Part shown: one piece after another, positions 55,640 through 64,000 of the stretch
How positions within the stretch are numbered: position 1 is the first letter of the stretch
How the letters are laid out: each line of letters starts with the position of its first letter
Assembly (NCBI GenBank): GCA_029379385.1
Contig: CM055617.1
Location: 16,810,679-16,874,678, forward strand
Length of the DNA stretch: 64,000 nt
Direction: 5' to 3'
From: Quillaja saponaria
Taxonomy: Eukaryota > Streptophyta > Magnoliopsida > Fabales > Quillajaceae
Made by a program: the position numbers and the translations under genes
Notes under the pieces: generated by a model
Told to the model about the DNA's origin: nothing
The model's database searches: none
Seen by the model: only the letters and a program-made list of their open reading frames with translations

Positions 55640-55653
55640 TGAAGGTTCTACTA
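55640..55653. repeat. 14-bp target-site duplication, right copy
   Basis: TGAAGGTTCTACTA, partner of 42917-42930. Confidence 0.8.
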
Positions 55654-56062
55654 AATTAGAAGATTTGTTAATAGAAGATTTAAATGCAACTCTTTTGAAA
55701 TTCTTGCATTTTACTTCATATCATTCTTCATGCCTTTTTTAAATTTTGTGAGTTATCAACGATCCAAATAGCTCATTAAGTGAAAGAATCTTCTTCTATA
55801 TTTTTATTGTTTTCCACCTCTTAGGTACCATAGCCTTGTTAGAATATGTTTTCCCGAAAACTCTTCATTTCATTCATAGAACAGGTAAACTTAGAAAACT
55901 TTTTTGAAATCGTTTCATCAATATTTATTTCAAATAATTCATAGTCATGTACAAGCATATTTATTCTTTATTTCTTTACTTGAGAAATGCCTTCGTTTAT
56001 GGCATTGAGTGTGTGCCAAATTTCATATACAATCACAACTAGAGCACTTTTATCCCATACTT
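55654..56062 (-). pseudogene. Copia (SIRE-like) Gag, N-terminal part
   Basis: Minus-strand reading 'VIYEIWHTLNAINEGISQVK' (about 55970-56035), 'INMLVHDYELFEINIDETIS' (55910-55970), 'FSKFTCSMNEMKSF' and 'SLNELFGSL..'-like text (55750-55800). It ends in 'FKRVAFKSSINKSSNLVEP' at the kinase junction. These are the UBN2/Gag blocks of plant copia. Removing the kinase insertion joins it to the Gag tail at 42916. An L1 LINE begins just to the right, so the element's 5' end is not in view. Confidence 0.75.
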
Positions 56063-58194
56063 AAGTAGGACCTAGGACAGACCTTGAAATTTTATTAATA
56101 ATTAAAAGAAACAGGCCAGAGTATAGTCTAAGCCACTACAAGAACACTAAGGAACATTAAAAAAGCCACCAAACATAGGATACTATCCTATTACGAAAAG
56201 ACGAGTACTCACTAATAGCAAACAACAAAAAGCTTAAACAAGGCCATAAACATGGGATACTATCCTATTACACTTCAAAAGACAACGATCTAGACCTATA
56301 ACTACTTAACATAAGCCTTGGAAATGTCACACTAGAGCCCCTGCACCACCCTTTTGGCGCCCTAGCACCATTTGATTCTGAAATTCAGTAGGCTGTAGCG
56401 CCTAGGCGCCACCACTTTGCAACCATAGTGCTGACTAGTGCTCGAAATGACAGCCTCAGTGCCCACCATCCTGTAAGCACCAAATTTCAATTAGAACTAG
56501 GCACTTGTTCTTGTTCTCACATAAGCTGTGTTGTTTATCCAAAGCAATTAAACTTCGAACTTGCAAAGGAAGGCTATCAAAATCATCCTACGTACACCAT
56601 GTTTTAAGATCACACGCATGATTGGCACTGAAATTCGCAATTGCATTTACCTCTCTAAAACAGTGAGAAACTTTGACATTTAGAGGTCGCATCAATGCTT
56701 TCAGCCCCCGTAACTTGCTGTAAAGTTTCCTTAATGGATTTGCCAATAAATTGACACAATGAACTAGTACCATTGAATCACTATTGACAATCACATTTTT
56801 GAAACCTTTCCTTTCACAGTATTTAAGACCTTCTAACAAAGCTTAAAATTCAGCTCTCATGTTCGATTGTACTCCCAAATACCCGCCATATGCAAATAAG
56901 AAATTACCTTATGACAATCTGATGACGCCTCCAAATGCCGCTTCCCCTGGATTACCCCTTGAACGACCTTCACAATTGAGTTTAACAAACAAAGGATGGG
57001 GTGTACTGCATTTAATAATTAACACTTGCTTCAAGAACATATTTTTTGGAATACTTAAAGGAAGATAACGGAGCTGATAAGCACCTTGGCCTTACCTTGA
57101 TTTAAATGAATAATCAAACCTATAGTTTTCTAAACTTGTCTAACAATATTAACCAATTTCATGGAAATATTATCAATTTCCTTTGTATTTCTCTTTTTCC
57201 AAATTTCCCATAAATTAAGCATGTAGTAATTGCCCTCAATTGATTGCAAATGAAGATACCCCTTGTTGCCACCAATATCGAAAATCTTCGTGACATTGCT
57301 CCACTTGATAATCCATATCAAAACAATATTTGAAAAAAGACCATACCTCCCTAGCTATTTGGGAGGTTATAAAAAGATGATTAATAGTTTCCATATCAGG
57401 TCTTAGGCAACATCGACAACAAGATGCTACGGAATACTTGAATCGCAACAACGTACTATCCACTGCTAAATATCCAAACCACAACTTCCAAAAGAAAATT
57501 GAGACTTTTATCGGAATTAAGCAGTTCCATGAATTTTATTGAATGGCATCATAGAAATATTTCTCCTACATGCCTCCCAAGCTGATGATGTAGTGAATAT
57601 GCTTAAGATCTTGTGCTCACCCACGAACAATCTAAAACTTGTTGATGTATTGAAGCACTAATGAGGTCATGTATCTCCATTGGTAGCAGATCATACTCCA
57701 AATTTTTTGATATTATTATAGCCTTCCGAGATTTCATTGACCAACAAATAAATGGGTCCAAGTTCGCACCATTGATCATACCAAAAGTTAATATCCCATT
57801 TTCCAACAATCAAAAAAGCTTTGTTGTCTTTCATCAAACAAAAAGTGGAACGCCAGATAAATTATTGGAAAAGACCAGTGGCAAAAGGTTGTGGCTTTTT
57901 TAGTCACTCTTATAAGTTGAGAGGATGTATTAGGGCTTGATAGAAAACAACTTTAATGCTTATTAACCATTTGACCTTAATTGAGTTCATATTCGTGAAG
58001 AAAGCGCATAAGATTTTCGCATGATTTATTCCATCCCTTAGAAAAAACAATAGTGTCATCCACAAAGGCGAGATGGTTGTGGTTCATTGTACCTATTGTT
58101 TGATAATAGTCAATTATCCCTATAGCCATCCATTGCTTCAATCCACGGTTCAAAACTTCTAACGCAATTATGAATAAAAAAGGAGATAGGATCT
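56063..58194 (-). pseudogene. L1-type LINE, 3' half
   Basis: In minus-strand order, the RT block is 'ILSPFLFIIALEVLNRGLKQ' and 'HNHLAFVDDTIVFSKGWNKS' (58000-58195; F-V-D-D is the usual F-A-D-D box). The zinc-binding region is 'DSTLLRFKYSVASCCRCCLR' then 'PDMETINHLFITSQIAREVW' (57340-57450), followed by 'EIWKKRNTKEIDNIS'. The RNase H-like domain is 'MLEGLKYCERKGFKNVIVNS' and 'HCFREVNAIANFSANHA' (56588-56839). The 3'UTR runs to about 56080, with two 'gggatactatcc'-type words (antisense) and 'gcgcc/gcacc' repeats. Its 5' part is cut at 58194 by a Tat element. Confidence 0.85.
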
Positions 58195-58574
58195 TGTTAA
58201 TATTGTATAATGACAACCAATGGGAGCGTGCCACGTGGCAGTTGCCATTCACTTAAATACTTGAACAGTTTCGGTGGCCCGTGCATGTGCTCATCGACTC
58301 TATATATACTTGTCGTTCTCCTGAAGAGAAGGACCACAACAAGAAAAGGTAAAAAGGTCTGGTGACCTTCTCTTCGTATTACCGTTTACCGAACTTTTCC
58401 CTTTCTAACTTACTCATTCGGAGGGTCTTGGGAGTTCACCTCGGACTCGGCTCCCGTCCTCTATTTTGCAGGATTCAATAACACCAGATCACCAATCCTC
58501 CAGCCCGGGCAAGTGGGACCCATTGAGGAGACCACCTCGCTAGGTCACCAGCTCGGACAAATCCAACATTAACA
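58195..58574 (+). mobile_element. 5' LTR of Tat-lineage Ty3 element (380 bp)
   Basis: Begins TGTTAAT (58195) and ends ATTAACA (58574), perfect 7-base inverted ends. A promoter-like CTATATATACTTG is at 58298-58310. The primer-binding site follows at once. It cuts the L1 RT, with flanking bases GATCT (58190-58194); the 3' LTR is beyond the window. Confidence 0.85.
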
Positions 58575-58575
58575 T

Positions 58576-58593
58576 TGGCGCCGTCTGTGGAGA
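58576..58593 (+). other. Primer-binding site of Tat element
   Basis: TGGCGCCGTCTGTGGAGA, one base after the LTR. This wording is characteristic of plant Tat/Retand-type elements. Confidence 0.8.
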
Positions 58594-58626
58594 AGTTATT
58601 TGATTTAGCTTATCGATTCAACCTAC

Positions 58627-59760
58627 ATGGAAAACAGAGAAGAATTCGAGGAGCAACGTAGGTCGCGAATGGGGAAGGGCGTGGAAGGTGGGTCACTTCC
58701 CATTCCTGTCCTTGACCCCGACACGCCGGTCACTCAGAAGCAATACGCGGAGATTATGACAGCCTTGGGAGAAATCTAGGCCAGGCAAGCCAGTCAGATT
58801 ACCCCCGAGGACCCAACGGAGAATCCAATTCGAAGACCTCGATGAAAGCTCGGGGAGCGGCCAAATAGCAGAAGTTAGGGTGGAATCGAGGGTCGAATAC
58901 CCCGCCGAACACACAGAAGCTCGTCATCCTTTCACAAAAAGCGTAACCGACTGTCCTATCTCTCGAGGAGTTAAAATCCCGGCTTTGGAGCAGTATCATG
59001 GAACTTCAGATCCTGATGATTTTGTGATCGGGTTTGAATCCCTCATGCTGTTACACGGCGTTCCCGATCAGGTGATGTGCAGGGTTTTCGACTCTACTTT
59101 AAGAGGAAGCGGGAGATGGTGGTTTGCCCAACTCAAACAAGATTCCATTCACTCCTTCGAGCAATTGGTCTCCCAATTCAAACGTCATTTCATGACGAAC
59201 AAAAGGCACAAGAAGGACGCCACCTACCTTTTGTCTCTTAAACAGGGTGAAGAGGAGCCCTTAAGGAGTTCGTGGGACGTTTCAATTGTGCTGCTTTGGA
59301 AATAAAGGATGTAAACCCTCAAGTAGTGATAGTCACCTTGAGATCTGGCCTGCCTAAATCCGAATTTAGGAACAGCCTGAACAGAAGAACGCTGAAGACT
59401 TTGGAGGAACTCATGAACCGAGCGGAGGAGTATATAAATCAGGAGGAAGCAGATGGGGATCTGGTAGCACCTTCGTACCAGCCTCCCAAAAGGCAGCGCT
59501 CGCCCGAATTTCTTAAGGCCTTTCCAGGTCGCCAGAGGAAGGAAAAAAGAAGAAGGGATAGGAGAGAGCAATCATCTCCTCGCCGAAAATTCGAAAGTTA
59601 TAGGCAGCTAAACGATACCCGAACAGCGGTTCTTCTAGCTGTCCAATCCAAAGGCGTCCTAAGATTTCCACCAATCCTTAAACAAAACAAAAACACGGAC
59701 AGCTCCAAGTTTTGCTTGTTTCATAGAAGCCCAGGGACATGATACCAAGGATTGCTTCAC
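58627..59760 (+). pseudogene. Tat-lineage Gag, broken
   Basis: ATG at 58627 (MENREEFEEQRRSRMGKG), with an in-frame stop near 58779 and a frameshift near 58840. The capsid core is 'ALEQYHGTSDPDDFVIGFES' (58984-59043), 'GSGRWWFAQLKQDSIHSFEQ' (59109-59168) and 'QFKRHFMTNKRHKKDATYLL' (59175-59235). A second frame break near 59265 leads into 'TLRSGLPKSEFRNSLNRRTL' (59335-59400). The zinc knuckle follows as 'FCLFHRSPG'+'H'+'DTKDC' after another shift (59705-59755). Gag would form the particle that holds the RNA. Confidence 0.85.
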
Positions 59761-60580
59761 TGTTGAAGGATGAAATAGAGAATTTGATCAGGAGAGGCTG
59801 TTTGACCGAGTTCGTCCAACGAGAAGGGGCCAGAAGGGCACGCCAAGATGATAGGTCTCGTGGCGAGCACTTTTCTTCGCCAGTTTTGAGCAACCCGGGT
59901 ATAACAGAAAAAGTGCAGACAATAGCAGAAGACCCCCAAGGTCTCCCGAGGATAGGGGGAATGTGTTTGGCATCATACACACGATTATCGGTGGGTTTTC
60001 GCCGGCGGGAAGAAACATCGTCGGAAAGAAAGAAGTACGTAAGGAGGCTGCTGGCGGTGGAGTTGCGGCCTAAGAAATGTAGAGAAGAGCGTCTCTAGGG
60101 AGTCATAACCTTTTTCAATGAGGATCTACGGGGGATCGAGAGTCCTCATGAAGACGCTCTAATTGTGTCCACAAAGATCGCCAATTATTAGGTGTAGAGA
60201 GTCCTGATTGACAACGGGAGCTCAACCGACATTATGTACTCCAAATGCTTCGATCAAATGGGGATCTCAAGGCAAACATTGAAGCCGTTTGAAGGATCGC
60301 TGGTGGGATTCAACGGCGAAGCAGTGGAGGTAGAAGGATCGTTCGAGCTACTGGTTACATTGAAGGACGAGAACCTCGAGAAAACTTGTGATGCTGCAGT
60401 TTTGCGTGGTAAAGTTATCCTCGGCCTACAATGCCATACTAGGTCGACCGTTTTTAAAAGCCGCCAGGGCCATACCTTCGTCTTGGCATGTTTGTTTAAA
60501 ATTCCTGACCTCCCAAGGAATAGGTACCCTGCACAGAAATCAGAGGGTAACACGGCAGTGTTATTTTGCAAGTTTGCGTA
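59761..60580 (+). pseudogene. Tat-lineage Gag tail and aspartic protease
   Basis: After the knuckle, 'DEIENLIRRGCLTEFVQREG' (59770-59826) is the typical Tat Gag tail, then 'IIGGFSPAG'-like (59985) in another frame. The protease is in 'VLIDNGSSTDIMYSKCFDQM' (60197-60259); D-N-G-S is the usual catalytic wording in this lineage. It continues with 'GSLVGFNGEAVEVEGSFELL'. Several frame breaks and stops (60098, 60187). Confidence 0.8.
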
Positions 60581-61370
60581 ACAAGTCCGCCGAGGTCTTA
60601 CACACAGACGACATCAGGGACTGCTAGGCCGGACAAACGAATGGACATACATAGAAGACCGGATTCAGTGGATAAGTTCGAGCCGGTGAACCTATTTGAG
60701 GGTAACCTAGAAAAAACCGTTCTTGTCGGAACAGAATTGGAGCAGGGGGTGAGAGAAGCTTTGATAGCGGTCTTGAGGAAAAATGCATCGGCCTTTGCCT
60801 GGTCGGCCAAAGACATGTCGAGGATTGACCCTTCTATTATGCATCACATATTAAGTGTCAAGGCGGACTCCAAACCAGTAAGGCAGAAGAAGAGAAATTT
60901 TGCTCTGGATAGGCAACAAGCAATCCAAGTAGAAGTATCCAAGCTATTGGAGGCAGGTTTCATCCGGGAGGTATATTACCCCGACTGGTTAGCGAATGTG
61001 GTCATGGTACGAAAGCAGAGCGGGAAGTGGAGAATGTGCGTGGACTTTACAGACCTGAATGAAGCATGCCCAAAGGACAGTTTTCCCTTGGCCCCGAATT
61101 GACAGATTGGTTGACAGTTCATCAGGAAACGAGCTGCTGCGCTTCATGGACGCCTATGCTGGTTATAATCAAATAAAGTTGGCCGAAGAGGACAAGGAAA
61201 AAACCTCCTTCATTACAGAAACGGGAACCTACTGCTTCAAGGTTATGCCTTTCGGTTTGAAGAACGCCAGTGCGACCTATCAACGTTTAGTAAACAAAAT
61301 ATTCAAGGCACAAATGGGTCATAACGTGGAAGTATACATGGATGACATGCGATCAAAAGTCCAACTTTAG
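60581..61370 (+). pseudogene. Tat-lineage reverse transcriptase
   Basis: 'FAWSAKDMSRIDPSIMHHIL' (60791-60850) and 'MVRKQSGKWRMCVDFTDLNE' (61004-61063) with 'ACPKDSFPL' come first. A one-base break near 61095 follows, then 'LLRFMDAYAGYNQIKLAEED' (61135-61194), 'YCFKVMPFGLKNASATYQRL' (61231-61290) and Y-M-D-D at 61335-61346. After this box the frame is lost. Otherwise it is well preserved compared with the other elements in the window, so this is the youngest or least decayed insertion. Confidence 0.9.
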
Positions 61371-62150
61371 AATTGCACGTCGAAGATCTACAAGAGACTT
61401 TCTCGACAATAAATCTTCACGGGCTGAAGCTCAATCTAACCAAGTGTACATTTGGGGTATCGGCGGGCAAATTCCTATGGTTCATGATAACTACAAGGGG
61501 AATTGAGGCCAATCCCTCGAAGATTGCGGTTGTTCTGGGCATGCAGAGCCCGAGGTGGACCAGGGAGGTGCAGAAATTGACAGGTCAAATCACAGCCTTG
61601 GCACAGTTCATGTCCAAATCGGCGGATAGATGCTTCCCTTTCTTTCAAACTCTGAAGAAAGCATTCTCGTGGACTGACGAATGCGAGGTGGCCTTTCAAC
61701 AGTTAAAGGAATATTTGGCCGCGGTTCCCGTGTTAGGAAAACCGGTAGAGGGCGAGGAACTGATCCTTTATCTAGGGACACCTGCTGTGGCCGTTAGTTT
61801 GGTGTTGCTTCGAGAGAATGGCGGTGAATAGCAACCTGTATATTACACTAGCCGAGTCCTCCAAGGGGCAGAGATCAGGTATCCACACATCGAGAAAATA
61901 GCTCTGGCTTTAGTAACCTCAGCTCGGAAACTAAGGCCATACTTCCAGGCCCACACTGTGTTGGTCAAGACCGACCAGCCATTGAAGAAGACTCTGCACA
62001 AGCCCAATACCTCAGGAAGAATGGTTCAATAGGTTTGTCGAACTGGGCGAGTTTGACATACTGTATAGCCCCAGAACGGCCATTAAGGCTCAGGCATTGG
62101 CGGACTTCATCGTAAGGTGTACTTTTTCGAGCGAAAAGTCTGGCGACCTA
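61371..62150 (+). pseudogene. Tat-lineage connection and first RNase H domain
   Basis: 'LHGLKLNLTKCTFGVSAGKF' (61412-61471), 'EANPSKIAVVLGMQSPRWTR' (61506-61565) and 'QITALAQFMSKSADRCFPFF' lead into the RNase H. This starts 'ELILYLGTPAVAVSLVLLRE' (61760-61818) and after a stop (61829) 'QPVYYTSRVLQGAEIRYPHI' then 'EKIALALVTSARKLRPYFQ'. The catalytic D in 'VKTDQPLKK' (61970) is retained. Stops at 61829 and 62030. Confidence 0.85.
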
Positions 62151-62560
62151 AACACTGAAAGCGACGAGTATGAAGGCTGGTTATTGTATGTGGATGGGTC
62201 GTTTGATAAACTTGGCAGCGGTGTAGGAACAACTATGAGGTTTCCTGACTGGCTAAAGAACAGGAGTGCGCCATAAAGTTCGATTTTCCTGCCTCCAACA
62301 ACGTAGTTGAGTACGAAGCCCTGATTCTAGGTCTTCGATGGGCCAGAGCAACAGGAGCTGATGAACTAAGGTTTTCTGTGATTCTCAATTGGTGGTGAAG
62401 CAAATCGCAGGGTGAGTATGTAGCACGGGAGATCGCCATGATCCTATACTTGGAAAAGGTGAAACAGCTCATTAGCCACTTCACGAAAGTAATAGTATAG
62501 CACATTCCGAGGAATATGAATGGGCGGGCTGATGAGCTCTCAAAACTCCACGGATGTGAT
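62151..62560 (+). pseudogene. Second (archaeal-like) RNase H of Tat element
   Basis: 'WLLYVDGSFDKLGSGVGTTM' (62181-62240) then, after frame breaks, 'FDFPASNNVVEYEALILGLR' (62282-62341) and 'WARATGADELR'. The tail resembles 'VRHIPRNMNGRADELSKLHG' (62500-62550). The Y-V-D-G-S and E-Y-E-A-L blocks mark the additional, archaeal-type RNase H that defines the Tat lineage. Confidence 0.85.
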
Positions 62561-63860
62561 AAGATGAAGGCTCGAATCTTTACTTTGAAAAGACCGAGTT
62601 ATGAAGAGTCCGAAGCTTTGGCTGTCGGAACAGTCGGTTCCATCGTGGATGACCCCGCTAGTAGATTATATACAATCGGGCGGACTTCCATCAGACACGA
62701 CAGGAAGCAAAAGTTGTGAAAAGAAGAGCTGCTAGATATTGTATGATACAAGGACCGTCTATACAGAAGATCCTACTCCCGCCGGTATCTGAAATGCCTG
62801 TCCGAGGAAGAATCAGAATACGTATTAGACGAAGTGCACAGGGGTGTTTGTGGAGCACATATAGGTTGCAGAGCTTTGGCGCAGAAAATTTTGAGAACGG
62901 ACTATTTTTGGCCGACCCTTCAGGAAGACGCCAAGTTGTGGGTGAAGAGGTGTGACAATTGCCAGAGGTCGGCTAGAGTGCCGAGGATGCCCCCGAACAG
63001 GTTAAGATCCATTACCAGCCCTTGGCCCTTCGCTGTATGGGGTTTGGATATCTAAGACCTTTTCCGGGGGGGGGGGGAGGGGGGGGGGGGGAGAACCAGA
63101 AAGGTGAAGAAGTTCACTTCGATAACTTGCGATTACTTTACAAGATGGGCTGAAGCAGAGCCGATGACCTCAATCAATGTTTTGGAATTCCAAAAGCCAT
63201 AGTTACCTGACCACGAAAGACAGTTTGATTGCCGACCTACTAAAATCCTGGTGCTCGGAACTGGGAATTGACCTACGTTTTTCGTCTGTAGCCTACCTTC
63301 AAGCCAAAGGCCAGGCAGAAGCTGTTAACAAGGTACTCCTTGAAAGATTAAAGAAGAAGATAAATCGAAATAAATTAGACTAGGAAGAGCACTTAAAGCA
63401 GGTTTTATGGTCATACCGCACTACATGGAAGATCACCACTAGGGGAAATGCCTTTCAACCTGACCTACGGAATGGAGTCGGTCATACCTGTAGAAATAGG
63501 AGTTTCGTCTCCTAGGATGGAGACCTACTCTGAGGAGAGCAACGAGACCGAAATAAGATCGAACCTCGATTTACTAGAGGAGGTTAAGGAGAAGGCTCGC
63601 CTCCACCAAATCGTCCATCAACAGACCATAGCCCAGTACTTTAACGACAAGGTGAAACTAAGGCCTTTGCAAGTGGGTGATTTTGTTTTAAGACTGAATC
63701 AATTCAAGAGTGGAAGCTCGGAAGGGAAGCTCAAGGAATCATGGGAAGACCCGTACCAAATTTCAAACATTGTGGGTCCGGGGGCTTACAAAATCAGTAC
63801 TAGAAGCAGGAAAAGTTCTCCCGAACAGCTTCAATGCAAGACATCTGAAAAAATAGTATC
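62561..63860 (+). pseudogene. Tat-lineage integrase
   Basis: Zinc-binding segment 'HRGVCGAHIGCRALAQKILR' (62837-62896) with 'YFWPTLQEDAKLWVKRCDNC' (62901-62960), then 'SPWPFAVWGLDI' (first catalytic D at about 63047), a stop and a 26-base G-rich run. The core continues 'KKFTSITCDYFTRWAEAEPM'-like (63105-63165), 'LTTKDSLIADLLKSWCSELG' (second D region), and 'AYLQAKGQAEAVNKVLLERL' (63291-63350; E retained). The C-terminal part is 'MPFNLTYGMESVIPVEIGVS' and 'QVGDFVLRLNQFKSGSSEGK' with 'WEDPYQISNIVGPGAYKI' (63448-63810). The reading ends at 63868. Confidence 0.85.
63066..63091 (+). repeat. G12-A-G13 run in integrase
   Basis: Twenty-five of 26 bases are G, located just after the first catalytic aspartate segment, where a few codons are expected. 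Confidence 0.95.
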
Positions 63861-63868
63861 GTTAATAT

Positions 63869-64000
63869 AGATCGCCTTGTTTTGCAAATATTTGTCTCTG
63901 TATCTTGTAAAAATTTATGAAAAGAACGTTTGGTTTCGTTTATGCCAATGTTGCAAAATCTAAACCTGCCTTTTTCAGGTGACAAGAATTTATCCAAAGC
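63869..64000 (+). other. Tat element 3' noncoding region, cut by window end
   Basis: Sequence after the integrase stop; no polypurine tract or LTR reached before 64000. Confidence 0.6.

Noticed and set aside
58693..60571. Several minus-strand open frames of 60-115 codons
   Set aside because: Shadows of the Tat gag/protease coding on the plus strand.

Overview
This is a window of eukaryotic nuclear DNA from a flowering plant, most likely a eudicot. The evidence is high A+T content, a large intronless J-domain/DUF3444 gene of a plant-only family, and dense nested remains of plant transposon lineages: Ty3/gypsy chromoviruses and Tat, Ty1/copia SIRE-like, L1 and RTE LINEs, hAT and Helitron. Endogenous pararetrovirus (Caulimoviridae) copies are also present. 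I see no rRNA or tRNA gene, CRISPR array or bacterial-style operon. I cannot name the species. Only one gene looks intact: the 873-codon J-domain protein at 12304-14925 (minus strand), with a probable 5'UTR intron. Almost everything else is mobile-element or viral debris of different ages.

Left part (1-10.4 kb). Two LTR-like units about 0.95 kb apart are followed by a degraded pararetrovirus copy (about 2.4-5.4 kb, minus). This copy abuts a Ty3/gypsy gag remnant that is split by a 4.2-kb solo LTR (5790-9966). Middle (10.7-34.4 kb): a MITE, the J-domain gene, a non-autonomous Helitron (16167-17883), and a Reina-type chromovirus that has lost its RT (19562 to about 24026). Then come two candidate solo LTRs, a 97-bp-arm hairpin, a hAT transposase pseudogene, and two gypsy halves fused together (29.5-34.4 kb).

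Right part (34.5-64 kb). An RTE LINE is followed by a SIRE-like copia element (minus) whose pieces run from 37.36 to 56.06 kb. Its RT region is tandemly duplicated and carries an L1 fragment. Its gag is interrupted by a retrocopied DYRK-type protein kinase pseudogene (42931-55639), with a T run on the plus strand (the A tail) and 14-bp flanking repeats. That retrocopy is in turn split by an 8.2-kb array of three rearranged pararetrovirus pieces (46264-54420). The array is flanked on both sides by about 0.6 kb of the same kinase sequence. At the far right an L1 element lies beside the copia gag and is itself interrupted by a Tat-lineage Ty3 element (58195 to beyond the window end).

The most interesting unit is the nested locus at 37-56 kb: copia, then kinase retrocopy, then inverted and partly complementary pararetrovirus pieces. 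One piece has the start of viral ORF1 fused directly to RNase H, followed by a poorly understood second ORF. All coding parts of the virus copies carry stops, frameshifts or altered catalytic residues, so they are fossils. Identifications rest on motifs read by eye; no database search was possible.
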